From the NCBI GenBank assembly GCA_026415355.1, contig JAOAHF010000012.1:1-64000 (forward strand): a stretch of DNA of 64,000 bases, in the 5' to 3' direction. The DNA is from Brevinematales bacterium (lineage in GTDB: Bacteria; Spirochaetota; Brevinematia; DTOW01). A model generated the notes under the pieces. The model saw only the letters and a program-made list of their open reading frames with translations, had not been told where the DNA came from and ran no database searches. Positions 1 through 8,959 of this stretch are shown in pieces (position 1 is the first letter of the stretch; the number at the start of each line of letters is the position of its first letter). Both the position numbers and the translations under genes were made by a program.

Positions 1-434
1 ATCTTAAATATGCTTTCACAAACTCATTCCCCATACCTAATCTCTAAAAACATACAGAATCCTCCAAACACCCTCAAATACTACCACCTAAACTGAATAG
101 AATCTATTGGAATATACTAGGAGAATCTAGATTAAATTGTTCCTTCCTATACACTTCTAACCTATTTATTTTTACTTTCAGTTGATTATCAATCAAATCT
201 ATAAAAGTCATATCTGTACCAAAGCTTCTCTAAATCTAACAAAATTCTAGATTGTCATTTCTACTTAGGTTAAGAGACTCTTTAACATTTCTCTACTTTC
301 CCACTTATTTAACAAGGCATAGGATTCTATTTAAAATACATTTTTACGAAAATACTCTACAAAACTTTTAGATACTAAAATGTTGTTTTTAAGAAACCTA
401 TTATATAAAATATTTTTAGGTATCGGAGGATAGT
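1..434. other. Left-edge intergenic region, no gene recognised
   Basis: This AT-rich stretch holds no convincing reading frame, RNA gene or repeat. Just before the next gene there is an AT-rich run (401-410) that could serve as a -10 region, followed by a clear GGAGGA ribosome binding site at 425-430. The promoter itself is not well enough conserved to call. Confidence 0.5.
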
Positions 435-776
435 ATGGAAGTAAACACCGAGATTGTAGACAATGAAATCGTAAAAATAAAAGTCAAAGGTGAGTTAAGC
501 ATATTTTACATAGATCCCTTCGAAAGTACAGTACAAAAGAGTATTATTGAGGGAAAAAGCAAGTTTATATTTGATCTAAGAGAAGTTACTTACATAGACT
601 CAATGGGCATTGGTCTGCTATCCATAGCAGCAAACAGTGCATTTCAAAAAGGAGAAAGAGTAACAGTCATAGTTAATAATCCTAAAATAAGGTACACCTT
701 AAATGTCTCTAGACTACACGATTTCATAAACATTGTAGAAACCGAGGAAGAGGCATTAAACTTATTCAGGAAATAA
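435..776 (+). CDS. STAS-domain anti-sigma factor antagonist (SpoIIAA/RsbV-like)
   Basis: This 113-residue protein is a single STAS domain. The hallmark segment YIDSMGIG places the phosphorylatable serine at S56, as in SpoIIAA and RsbV. In this family the unphosphorylated protein binds an anti-sigma kinase and frees its target; phosphorylation of the serine switches it off. The gene has a strong GGAGGA site at 425-430, and its stop is 2 nt before an RsbW-like kinase gene, so the two are almost certainly co-transcribed. No sigma factor gene or matching phosphatase lies beside them. The target could therefore be a sigma factor elsewhere or a non-sigma partner. Domain assignment is firm; the target is unknown. 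Confidence 0.88.
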   Translation: MEVNTEIVDNEIVKIKVKGELSIFYIDPFESTVQKSIIEGKSKFIFDLREVTYIDSMGIGLLSIAANSAFQKGERVTVIVNNPKIRYTLNVSRLHDFINIVETEEEALNLFRK

Positions 777-778
777 TT

Positions 779-1204
779 ATGGTTTTCAAGAAGAGGATTT
801 TCTCTACCTTCTCAGATTTAAAAGAACTAGAAAATGATTTTGAAAGTTTTCTAAGGGTAAACAGGGTACCAAGTGATGGAATATACGACTTAAAAATGGC
901 AGTTCATGAATACCTTTTAAACATTATGGAGCATGGATATCACTGGATACCAGATAAAACAATAGAATTCGAAGCAGAAGTCAAAATGAAGGGCAAAAAG
1001 TTCGAAATATCTATAACAATACAAGACCATGCACCAAAATTCGAAATATCAAGAGAAAAAGTCCTCAAATCAATCGACAATAAAAGCTTCAGAGGGAGAG
1101 GTCTTTTAATGATACTAACTTTTATAGATGATATAATCTATGATTACTCATTTCAAGATGGAAATAGAGTAACAATGACTAAGTCTATTTTAATATCCTC
1201 ATAA
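779..1204 (+). CDS. Anti-sigma regulatory factor, HATPase serine kinase (RsbW-like)
   Basis: This 141-residue GHKL-type ATPase domain matches the RsbW/SpoIIAB class. The N-box reads HEYLLNIMEHG, and the later glycine-rich lid is RGRGLLMI. The D-x-G box is altered to QDHAPKF, so the usual glycine is missing, although that position tolerates change in this family. It presumably phosphorylates the STAS protein encoded 2 nt upstream and sequesters a partner. Its last 6 nt overlap the convergent CBS gene. The class is clear; kinase activity and partner are inferred. Confidence 0.85.
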   Translation: MVFKKRIFSTFSDLKELENDFESFLRVNRVPSDGIYDLKMAVHEYLLNIMEHGYHWIPDKTIEFEAEVKMKGKKFEISITIQDHAPKFEISREKVLKSIDNKSFRGRGLLMILTFIDDIIYDYSFQDGNRVTMTKSILISS

Positions 1205-1594
1205 AAGCTCAGAAAGATATCTTACTACATCAACCATACTAAAAACACCAACTATATCTCCTTTCTTATTAACAACTGGTAATTTTCTTTTATTCTTTGA
1301 GATCATTAACCTCAACGCATCTTTTAAAAGCATATCTTCATTTAAAACTATTTCTTCTTGTTTCTCAACGATCTCTTCAGCCGTTATATCCTTTGCTTTA
1401 TCAGGAGCAAATATGTACTTAATTAGATCAGTCGCATAAATCATACCAACAGGTCTGTCTTTATCTAAAACAATAACACCACTTATCTTTGACTTTATCA
1501 TTTTATCAACTATCTTCGTCAAAGGATCTTTCAAGCCAACATAGTAAACAGGAGAAACCATGAATTCTTTAACTCTAGCATTTGATAAATCCAT
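1199..1594 (-). CDS. CBS-domain pair protein
   Basis: This 131-residue protein consists of two tandem CBS motifs, roughly residues 8-60 and 70-130, and nothing else. Such pairs usually bind adenine nucleotides or other ligands and act as small regulatory modules. The reading frame stays open further upstream, to 1666. The start at MDLSNARV is chosen because a TAAGGAGG site lies 5 nt before it and a promoter lies immediately upstream. The gene ends in a 6-nt tail-to-tail overlap with the anti-sigma kinase gene. Function beyond ligand sensing cannot be assigned. Confidence 0.83.
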   Translation of the reverse strand: MDLSNARVKEFMVSPVYYVGLKDPLTKIVDKMIKSKISGVIVLDKDRPVGMIYATDLIKYIFAPDKAKDITAEEIVEKQEEIVLNEDMLLKDALRLMISKNKRKLPVVNKKGDIVGVFSMVDVVRYLSELL

Positions 1595-1611
1595 TTCATC
1601 CTCCTTAGGAA

Positions 1612-1641
1612 AGTATAACCAAAACATACTACAAATTACAA
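1612..1641 (-). promoter_or_regulatory. Sigma-70-type promoter of the CBS gene
   Basis: Reading the minus strand, TTGTAA (1641-1636) is followed after 18 nt by TATACT (1617-1612). Transcription from it would give a short leader carrying the TAAGGAGG site at 1606-1600, which fits the start at 1594. Confidence 0.5.
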
Positions 1642-1806
1642 CTGAATACTGTGGATAAAGACACAAATTTACAAAAGTACGCTAATCAATAGCATAACCT
1701 TGGGTAAAAACTACAACAGAATTAAAGATCAAAGCAGTTCCCATCCACACCATAATACTTAACCTACTATATGAAGTATAGTAAAAACCAAATCAACTTG
1801 CGACGA

Positions 1807-2316
1807 TTATCTTTGTTCCTCACCTTCAATTATATCTTCAATCTTATCTTCAGAACCGGACAGAGATACTATGAAAACAGCATGCTCATATGAATATCTT
1901 GCAACTAAAGAATTATCAACATATTTTTTGAAACCAATAAAAGGAATTTTTGTCAAAAAAAATAATACAGCACCAAAAAGCAAAAATACAACCCATCCAC
2001 CCACCAACACACCTAGTAATCTGTTTATAACACCAATCCTGAATAAATCTATTAGATTTTTGAGCAAAATGTAAACTATGAAAAAAACTATAAGGGAAAC
2101 AAACATCATAGACAAAACAGCAATTGCAAACGAATATTCTTCGGCCACACCCACATGTTTAAAAAATGAAGACAACGGAGTAGCAAATGCATCTATAAGT
2201 ACTATAGTTACAATGATACCTATCACAAGCACAAATATACCTATGAAACCTTTCTTAGCACCCCAAATTATACCCATAACCACTAAAGACATAAGTATTA
2301 CATCAAGAATATTCAT
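1807..2316 (-). CDS. CvpA-family membrane protein
   Basis: This 169-residue protein has four hydrophobic segments (about residues 4-22, 25-46, 62-88 and 98-121). It carries the CvpA signature: an N-terminal ILDVILM...KKGFIG stretch and INRLLGVLVGG before the last helix. CvpA proteins are inner-membrane proteins first linked to colicin V production and to envelope homeostasis; their molecular role is still vague. The gene lies 92 nt downstream of ribE on the same strand. A TAAAAT box sits about 14 nt before the start, so it may have its own promoter. Confidence 0.75.
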   Translation of the reverse strand: MNILDVILMSLVVMGIIWGAKKGFIGIFVLVIGIIVTIVLIDAFATPLSSFFKHVGVAEEYSFAIAVLSMMFVSLIVFFIVYILLKNLIDLFRIGVINRLLGVLVGGWVVFLLFGAVLFFLTKIPFIGFKKYVDNSLVARYSYEHAVFIVSLSGSEDKIEDIIEGEEQR

Positions 2317-2408
2317 AACTCTTTAAATTATTTTACATCCAACCATATTATTTCAAATTGAAAAACTATTCAGAAATATATAGTAAAATAACCTGTAATA
2401 GCTAAACT

Positions 2409-3050
2409 TTAGGTTTCCCAAAGATCTTTCAATTTATCCATTATACCCTTTTGATTTCCAAGCAACATTATTCTCTCAACATACTTTGCGAGTATATCAA
2501 ACTCTATATTTACCAAATCACCATTCCTCAAAAATTTTAAATTTGTTGTCTCATAAGTAATAGGAATAACAGCAATAGAAAAACTACTAGAGATATCGTC
2601 AACCTCGTAAACAGTAAGACTAATTCCATCAACAGCAATCGATCCTTTATACACAACATACTTGATAAAGTGCTTAGGAACAGAAATTTTCAATTTATAT
2701 CCGTCACCTATTTTATCAATTTCCATTATTTCCCCTGTAGTATCAACATGCCCTAAAACAATATGACCATCTAGAAAAGTACTAGGTGTCAAAGGTAATT
2801 CAAGATTTAGAATAGTTCCTTCTTTCAGAGTAGATACTGTACTTCTTTCAGACGTCTCATAACTTACGAAAAATTCTAAATTACCGTTTTCCTTGTTGAC
2901 AACAGACAAACATACTCCATTAACTGCAATACTGCCACCTAAATAAGTAAAATCAAATATTTCTTTAGCTTTGACTACAATTTTACCCTGGTAGTTCCCA
3001 TTAAGTCCCCTAACCAATACACCTGTATGTTTAACTATACCTGAAAACAT
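2409..3050 (-). CDS. ribE: Riboflavin synthase, alpha chain
   Basis: This 213-residue enzyme would join two molecules of 6,7-dimethyl-8-ribityllumazine to make riboflavin and a pyrimidine. It begins with the canonical MFSGIVKHTG. It contains two lumazine-binding repeats of about 97 residues, each with a matching core (SIAVNGVCLSV and SIAVDGISLTV). Length is normal. No other rib gene is nearby, and no FMN riboswitch fits in the 15-nt gap to the TPR gene upstream, so the gene is probably expressed as part of the TPR transcript. No Shine-Dalgarno site is visible before its start. Confidence 0.95.
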   Translation of the reverse strand: MFSGIVKHTGVLVRGLNGNYQGKIVVKAKEIFDFTYLGGSIAVNGVCLSVVNKENGNLEFFVSYETSERSTVSTLKEGTILNLELPLTPSTFLDGHIVLGHVDTTGEIMEIDKIGDGYKLKISVPKHFIKYVVYKGSIAVDGISLTVYEVDDISSSFSIAVIPITYETTNLKFLRNGDLVNIEFDILAKYVERIMLLGNQKGIMDKLKDLWET

Positions 3051-3065
3051 AAATTGCTATCACTA

Positions 3066-4814
3066 CTAAAAATTTTGTAATACTTTGTCAACCAAATTCA
3101 TTCTATCAAAATTAGGATATTTATCTTTTATTCTTCTGTAATATACAATAGCTTCTTCTCTATCGCCATTCTTTTCAAGAGATACCGCAAGTTCAAATAA
3201 AGTTTCTGGTGTTTCTTTGACATTTACTGCTTGTTTATAAAAGCTTATCGCTTTACTAAAATCATTTTTCCTTGCATAGGATTTACCCAATCCGACAAGT
3301 GCCCTATACGAATCCCTAAACTTATCTCTCACTTTAGAATAATATTCTATAGCGTCATCATATAATCCTTCATTAAGCATGGCATCTCCCATACCTATAA
3401 GTGCATTGTAATCGTAAGGGTTTATCGAAAGTGCCTTCTTAAACAACTTTATTGCTTCAGCAGACTTATTCCTCTTGAGATAAACAAAACCTAGTCCAGC
3501 ATAAGGTTCTGATAGATTCTGATTTTTCTTTATAATCTCTGAAAAAATTGAAGATGCTTTATCAATATCACCTTGACTTAAGTAAAGATTAGCAAGTGTT
3601 GTAAGTAAAAGTGGATCATCTTTATTTATCGAATACGCCTGCTCTATATACTTTCTTGCCATACTAGGATCTTCTTTAACAAATAGGTAAGAATTTCCAA
3701 GATTGTAAAGTGCTGCAAAATTTTTTGAGTTAATTTTAACAGCACTAGCATAAAATGGCATAGCCTTATCTGGCTGTCCTAGTTTATCATAAGTATTGCC
3801 TATCTTAACAAGCAAAGAATCATTATTCTTCTCATATTTATAAGCAGATAAAAAGTAATTAAGTGCTTTTTCATACTCACCATCAATATAGTATATAGTA
3901 CCTAAATTAATATAAGGCTTAGAATAAGAAGGATTAACAGATATTGCTTGATTAAAAGCTTTTATCGCCTCACCTTTATCTCCAAGAACATAGTAACTCA
4001 ACCCTAGATTATAATAAGCCTTGTCAAAACTTGGACTTATCTCAACTGCTTTCTTAAACTCTCTAACTGCATCATTATACATCTTCCTTGTATAATATAT
4101 AATCCCCATTCTATATCGCATATCAGGATCATCTTCTCCCGACTGTAAAACTTTGTTAAACTCGTTTAAAGCATTATCATAGTCATTATTGTCATACAAT
4201 ATATTACCTTTAGTAAGGTGAGAGTACGGCTCATCAGGATTAGAAGACATAACTTCATTTGCTAATTTAATAGCTCTATCAGGATTTCCTTTACGATAGG
4301 TAGTATAAGATAAAGCTCCCTTTGCTTTAGAGTTCTCAGGATCAAGTTCATTCGCTTTCTCAAACCTTACGTGCGCATTGTTTATATCTCCCTTCCTTAA
4401 ATATGTAATCCCATCTTTATAAATTTCCTCTGCTTGCTCTTTTTTATCCTTACCTTTTGTTTCTTTCAGTGGCTGAATAGGACTATCTTGAAACTGTCTC
4501 TCTTGAGATATGTCTGGTACCTCAACTTTAACCTTAACTTGCCTATTTATCATTTCTTCTTCCTTAATTCTTTTCCTTTTCATAACCTCCTTTCTCAAAT
4601 TAGAAACTTCTTCATCACTAGGGTTTTCCATATATAGTTTATCAAGATAATCAAGAGCTCTTGAATAGTCACCTTCCTGAATATATATCTTGGCCAAACT
4701 AATTAGCTTATCTCTATTGCTACTACCATCCCTAATAATCAAAAATAATACTACTAAAAGAGCTATAATCAACAAACCTATAAAACCAATTATACTAACT
4801 TTCTTAAAATCCAT
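3066..4814 (-). CDS. Membrane-anchored TPR-repeat protein
   Basis: This 582-residue protein has an N-terminal membrane anchor (residues 7-28). After it come one TPR pair, a charged linker (about 85-128), and then about a dozen tandem 34-residue TPR units to the C-terminus. Typical repeat consensus is visible, for example AYYNLGLSYYVLGDKGEAIKAF. The anchor followed by basic/acidic residues suggests that the solenoid faces the periplasm or cytoplasm as a scaffold; the side cannot be decided by eye. A GAGGAGG site lies just before the start. It sits between the TamB-like gene and ribE on the same strand. The partner is unknown. Confidence 0.85.
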   Translation of the reverse strand: MDFKKVSIIGFIGLLIIALLVVLFLIIRDGSSNRDKLISLAKIYIQEGDYSRALDYLDKLYMENPSDEEVSNLRKEVMKRKRIKEEEMINRQVKVKVEVPDISQERQFQDSPIQPLKETKGKDKKEQAEEIYKDGITYLRKGDINNAHVRFEKANELDPENSKAKGALSYTTYRKGNPDRAIKLANEVMSSNPDEPYSHLTKGNILYDNNDYDNALNEFNKVLQSGEDDPDMRYRMGIIYYTRKMYNDAVREFKKAVEISPSFDKAYYNLGLSYYVLGDKGEAIKAFNQAISVNPSYSKPYINLGTIYYIDGEYEKALNYFLSAYKYEKNNDSLLVKIGNTYDKLGQPDKAMPFYASAVKINSKNFAALYNLGNSYLFVKEDPSMARKYIEQAYSINKDDPLLLTTLANLYLSQGDIDKASSIFSEIIKKNQNLSEPYAGLGFVYLKRNKSAEAIKLFKKALSINPYDYNALIGMGDAMLNEGLYDDAIEYYSKVRDKFRDSYRALVGLGKSYARKNDFSKAISFYKQAVNVKETPETLFELAVSLEKNGDREEAIVYYRRIKDKYPNFDRMNLVDKVLQNF

Positions 4815-4863
4815 AAAACCTCCTCATTAAATATATTACTATAGAATAAACAAATTAATCAAC

Positions 4864-4883
4864 TTTGTCTTAATCCAGACAAA
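4864..4883. terminator. Small hairpin between the TamB-like gene and the TPR gene
   Basis: TTTGTCT and AGACAAA pair as a 7-bp stem around a 6-nt loop. On the minus strand it lies after the TamB-like stop and is followed by a T-rich stretch, so it could be a weak terminator or attenuator. Confidence 0.3.
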
Positions 4884-4970
4884 ATCTAAAACTGAATACA
4901 ACTACTAAACTCTTGAATAAAACATAACATTAGCACCAAAAACTAAACGTTCAACAAAGTCTATAAAAGT

Positions 4971-7900
4971 TTAAAATCTCCTATTATACCTTATATTAAC
5001 CTTAGGTTCAAACTCCATGATCTTCCTACCCAAATCATCATTAAGCACAACTGAACCATACTGAAACTCAAGAAAGAAATCATAAAAAGAGACACCCAGA
5101 ATAAAATTGTGTAACGGCACATTCGTAAAGACATTATTATCTCCCAAAGTATCAAACACCAATCTATACTCCAACAATAAACTTGACAGGATTGACTTAC
5201 CTATTCTAATCTCAGTACCCTTTATTAAATCTCTTGTAGTGAAAAAAGAATTACCTTCAAGTATAGAAGTAAAGTATGTTGACAAAAGCGGAGATCTAAA
5301 TACAAAAACATCAAGTCCAGTATACCTCCTTATATTATAAGACAGTACATCGTAAATTCCCACAGACTCAAAAAACGAAACTCCTTGTTTAACAGTGTCT
5401 CTAAACTGAGTAGGTAATCCTAAAAGCATAGCAATTTCCGACTGTGCTCTTTCAGGTTCAGATCTATACGAAGTTCTCAAAGATGTAATTCTACCAGACA
5501 CATCCATAATTATCTTTACGTTTTCTTCAGTCCTATTATCAAAAGTAAACGTGTAAAGAGTTCCACTAACAAAAGGAACAAAGTCCATCTCATTACCATA
5601 AAACACCATTTTTATGTTATCAACATTAAAATACCTACCAAGATACTTCAAAAATCCTGAACCAATCGTAACTGTACCTGTCAAAGAAAGATTATTTCTA
5701 GCTACACTCCCTCTAACTAAAACATTACCATCAACTATATTCCCTTCAAGAAGCTCAGATTCAAAATAACTCTCTGAAAGATTAAGAGTTAAATTCCACT
5801 CCGAAAGTTGAGCAAAATTATAACCCCAAAACTCATCTTTAGATTGTTCATTGTAAAATATAAGGTAAGAAACCCTACTACCCTTGAGAAGCTTCATATT
5901 ACCGCTTATAATCGGTGAATTTGCTCTACCTTTTATGTTCAAAGATATAGAAGAAGCACCACTTAGTTTAAGATTTCCCAAATCAAGATTTTGATTTAAA
6001 ACTCCCCTAATCTGATGTAGTGTTATGTCAAGAGTCGGATCTGAAAGATTCTTCAAATCTATTAACGAGGACAACATCACTGATGTGTTACCATTCAATA
6101 GATAAATATTTCTAGCAATTACTTTGTTTCCCTGAAATTCCACTCTCGATTTTTCCGAAAAGAATGTTTGATCAATAAAACTTACCTTAACAGATTTAAT
6201 ACTGATAATACCATATCCTGTAGCCTCTAAAGTACTAACATCAAAACTTACTTTAACATTTTCAAAAAAAACATCTCCATCAATACTATCAATAAACCCC
6301 GGAATTAACAGAAAAGACAAAGGAATTCGACCTTTCAGAGTTCCAACAACCCTATCACCAATTTCTCCTGAAAACGAATATAGTTCAGTACCATTGCGAT
6401 AATACGAAAAATTAATCACCTTATTGCTATTATAAATATTCAATCCATCTCCATCCCCATAAACGCTTAAAAAGTCTTTACTCCAGACTATCATTCTATC
6501 CCACTTTTCTTCGAGACCAGAAAACCCCTGAGTATTAACTTTGATTTTACCCTTAAACATATCATCTTGAAAAACACCACTTAAAGATAGTATTTCTTTA
6601 TCTCGCCTTACACCACCAATCCTCTCTTTGAAGGAAAGTTTCGAACTTACAAAACTACCATCAAAATACGTACTAATAGTAAATGTATTGAAATAGTTAA
6701 ACAAAAACAAAACAACACTAATACTATCATCCATTTTATTAGCACTAAGTTTGATTCTATTGAAAACACCTTCTGATTTCAAAGATAAATCAGCATTAAA
6801 CTCTTGTATACTACTAAAACCTGACTTTTGAAGATCAATCCCAACTTTTATTCTTCCACTAACCAAAGATAAAAATCCATAAGACACAGGAAATTTATCA
6901 AAGTTACCTAACACACTCAAAAAACTATCAGAAGGATTAAAATTAAATTCTATGCCAGAATTACCAATTCTAAATTTACCACTTATGACATCATCAAAAA
7001 CTATATTCCCGTAGAACTCAACAGCTCTAGTATGCGTATACAAAAATCCATTCGTTACTACAAGATTACTCAAGTTTCCCAAAATAATAAACTTTGATGA
7101 AAAAACTCCTGTAGAAATATCAAAACTTAAGTTAACATAAGGATAACTCATCAAACCAAAAACCTTATTTAAACAAACATTACCAAAATCTAGATTAGTC
7201 AATGACAATCTAAGAAGCTGCCTTTGAGGATCTAAAACAATATTGCCATACTTAGTAGAATTAATAAAAACGGCTTTAGTATCACCATAAACTTTTAGAT
7301 AATCTCTCAAATCACCTCTTATCAAAGTTAGAAAACCTTCAAATTTTTCACCACTAATAAGGATCTTTCCGCTGAGAGATGTATCTAATCTCTTTATAAT
7401 CAAATTATCCAAAACTAAATTATAGTTGTTCAAATACAATCCAAAATAAAGATCATCGTTTTCACCGAACATTTTCAAAACAAAGTTAGTATTTGTAAAA
7501 AACAACGACATCTCTAAATCTTCTAAATTACCAAGTTTTAAATAATCTAGTATCTGAGAAGAAAATGCTTTATCTAATACTATAAAACCTTCAAACTTAT
7601 TCAAATCTAGTCTAACCTTCGCATAAGAGTTATCAAGAAGCAAATAATTAGAATAAATCTTTAATCCATCTAATATCTTCCCCCTGACAACATCAGTATC
7701 AAGATACGAGTACTCAACACTAAATACTTTCCCCAACCTTGATACCATACTTAAGTTCACATCTCTGCCAGCAAATAATATACTTTTTACATATACAGAA
7801 AGTTTATTACTATCAAGATTGACAACAATTCTTCTATTACCATTCTTATAGATCCCAAATAGATAAGTATTTTCATAATTACCTAAATAATAAACATATA

Positions 7901-8855
7901 AATTACTTGAAACAACACTAAAAAAAGTGTTACTAGAATAGCTCTTTATCTTAATACTTGTATCTTTGAGAATACTTTTTGCTATCGTATCAATTTCAGG
8001 CACAAAATTCTTGAGTTTAATTATATTATTCCTAAAACTCTCAATCTCGTATGCTTTACTAAGAAGATCCTCTATATACAACTCTGCCTCTACACCACTA
8101 TTACGTATCTGGACATATCCATTATAACCATTACCTAATGCTACTCCAACAATACTCCCGTTATCCTCATAGAAGTTAAACTTCACATCATCAACAGCAA
8201 CTCCTAGAATCTCGTTGCTAGTAAAAGCTAAAATTCCATTTAGGCTTTTTATACTACCATCGTTCGAAATACTCATAACACTAGAACCATTCAAAACTGT
8301 TGCAAATAATTTTATAGTTTCCCTAGAACCAATTTTCACTTGAGTTATAAAATCAAATGAAATGTAATTTTTAGAAACCCTAAAATACAACTCCTTAAAT
8401 TTAAAATCAATATTGTTCCAACGAAAATTAACATCATTTATCTCAATTCTAGTCCTTTGAAAAAATCTAACCAAATCGTATGTGTTTAGTCCAATATTAC
8501 TAGTGTAATTACTATTGCTAGATACCAAAAGTATGTCAACATTCGATAAACTAACATAACTAACAGGTAACCTATCAAACAGTAATTTTCTCACATCCAA
8601 GTGTATAAAAACATCATTAATCTTGCTACTCAAAATAGCATTCGAAATAGACAAATCCTTGAAAAAAACTTTTAAGTCAGGAGTTATAGCAAAATACTCA
8701 AAGTCAACATTTATACCACTTGAGGATAAAAAAACTCTGATATCATCCTTAAAGTTGTTTAGCACTATATTCATAGTGAATATAGAAAAAAAGTAAATCA
8801 CTACAACAAAAATAATAACGTATAGTATTTTCAGAATCTTCAAAACCTTCATCAT
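4971..8855 (-). CDS. TamB-like (DUF490) inner-membrane-anchored envelope protein
   Basis: This 1294-residue protein has one N-terminal membrane helix (about residues 9-32) and a long, repetitive, beta-rich body. Its C-terminal region resembles the TamB/DUF490 domain, including the segment EPERAQSEIAMLLGLPT, and it ends in beta-strand-like aromatic residues. TamB and related AsmA-like proteins span the periplasm from the inner membrane and help deliver outer-membrane proteins or phospholipids, often with an Omp85 partner (TamA). No tamA gene is adjacent; an Omp85-type barrel lies at 57.4-60.3 kb. The gene begins with two Met codons and has a promoter whose -10 box is only 8 nt from the first ATG. 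Family call is good; substrate unknown. Confidence 0.78.
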   Translation of the reverse strand: MMKVLKILKILYVIIFVVVIYFFSIFTMNIVLNNFKDDIRVFLSSSGINVDFEYFAITPDLKVFFKDLSISNAILSSKINDVFIHLDVRKLLFDRLPVSYVSLSNVDILLVSSNSNYTSNIGLNTYDLVRFFQRTRIEINDVNFRWNNIDFKFKELYFRVSKNYISFDFITQVKIGSRETIKLFATVLNGSSVMSISNDGSIKSLNGILAFTSNEILGVAVDDVKFNFYEDNGSIVGVALGNGYNGYVQIRNSGVEAELYIEDLLSKAYEIESFRNNIIKLKNFVPEIDTIAKSILKDTSIKIKSYSSNTFFSVVSSNLYVYYLGNYENTYLFGIYKNGNRRIVVNLDSNKLSVYVKSILFAGRDVNLSMVSRLGKVFSVEYSYLDTDVVRGKILDGLKIYSNYLLLDNSYAKVRLDLNKFEGFIVLDKAFSSQILDYLKLGNLEDLEMSLFFTNTNFVLKMFGENDDLYFGLYLNNYNLVLDNLIIKRLDTSLSGKILISGEKFEGFLTLIRGDLRDYLKVYGDTKAVFINSTKYGNIVLDPQRQLLRLSLTNLDFGNVCLNKVFGLMSYPYVNLSFDISTGVFSSKFIILGNLSNLVVTNGFLYTHTRAVEFYGNIVFDDVISGKFRIGNSGIEFNFNPSDSFLSVLGNFDKFPVSYGFLSLVSGRIKVGIDLQKSGFSSIQEFNADLSLKSEGVFNRIKLSANKMDDSISVVLFLFNYFNTFTISTYFDGSFVSSKLSFKERIGGVRRDKEILSLSGVFQDDMFKGKIKVNTQGFSGLEEKWDRMIVWSKDFLSVYGDGDGLNIYNSNKVINFSYYRNGTELYSFSGEIGDRVVGTLKGRIPLSFLLIPGFIDSIDGDVFFENVKVSFDVSTLEATGYGIISIKSVKVSFIDQTFFSEKSRVEFQGNKVIARNIYLLNGNTSVMLSSLIDLKNLSDPTLDITLHQIRGVLNQNLDLGNLKLSGASSISLNIKGRANSPIISGNMKLLKGSRVSYLIFYNEQSKDEFWGYNFAQLSEWNLTLNLSESYFESELLEGNIVDGNVLVRGSVARNNLSLTGTVTIGSGFLKYLGRYFNVDNIKMVFYGNEMDFVPFVSGTLYTFTFDNRTEENVKIIMDVSGRITSLRTSYRSEPERAQSEIAMLLGLPTQFRDTVKQGVSFFESVGIYDVLSYNIRRYTGLDVFVFRSPLLSTYFTSILEGNSFFTTRDLIKGTEIRIGKSILSSLLLEYRLVFDTLGDNNVFTNVPLHNFILGVSFYDFFLEFQYGSVVLNDDLGRKIMEFEPKVNIRYNRRF

Positions 8856-8863
8856 CCAGAATA

Positions 8864-8891
8864 ATTATACTAAAAAGTACAAATTTAACAA
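8864..8891 (-). promoter_or_regulatory. Leaderless-type promoter of the TamB-like gene
   Basis: On the minus strand, TTGTTA (8891-8886), a 16-nt spacer and TATAAT (8869-8864) lie just ahead of the ATG at 8855. Only 8 nt separate the -10 box from the start codon, so transcription would begin at or next to the ATG. Confidence 0.55.
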
Positions 8892-8920
8892 AAATTAAAT
8901 ACCAGAGAATAAATTACTCT

Positions 8921-8952
8921 CAAAAACACAAAACGAGGGGTAAAGTCCCCTC
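8921..8952 (-). terminator. Rho-independent terminator of the FecR-propeller gene
   Basis: On the minus strand, GAGGGG and CCCCTC form a 6-bp GC-rich stem (8952-8935) with a 6-nt loop, followed at once by GTTTTGTGTTTTT. It lies 8 nt after the stop codon of the gene ending at 8960. Confidence 0.8.
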
Positions 8953-8959
8953 TTAAAAC

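Noticed and set aside
1765-1783. Terminator for the cvpA-like gene
   Set aside because: On the minus strand the T run precedes the hairpin rather than following it.
3051-3065. FMN riboswitch before ribE
   Set aside because: Only 15 nt separate ribE from the gene upstream, far too short for the element.
3066-4814. Repetitive DNA that might suggest a CRISPR or tandem-repeat array
   Set aside because: The periodicity is that of 34-residue TPR units in a reading frame; DNA repeats are not identical and there are no spacers.
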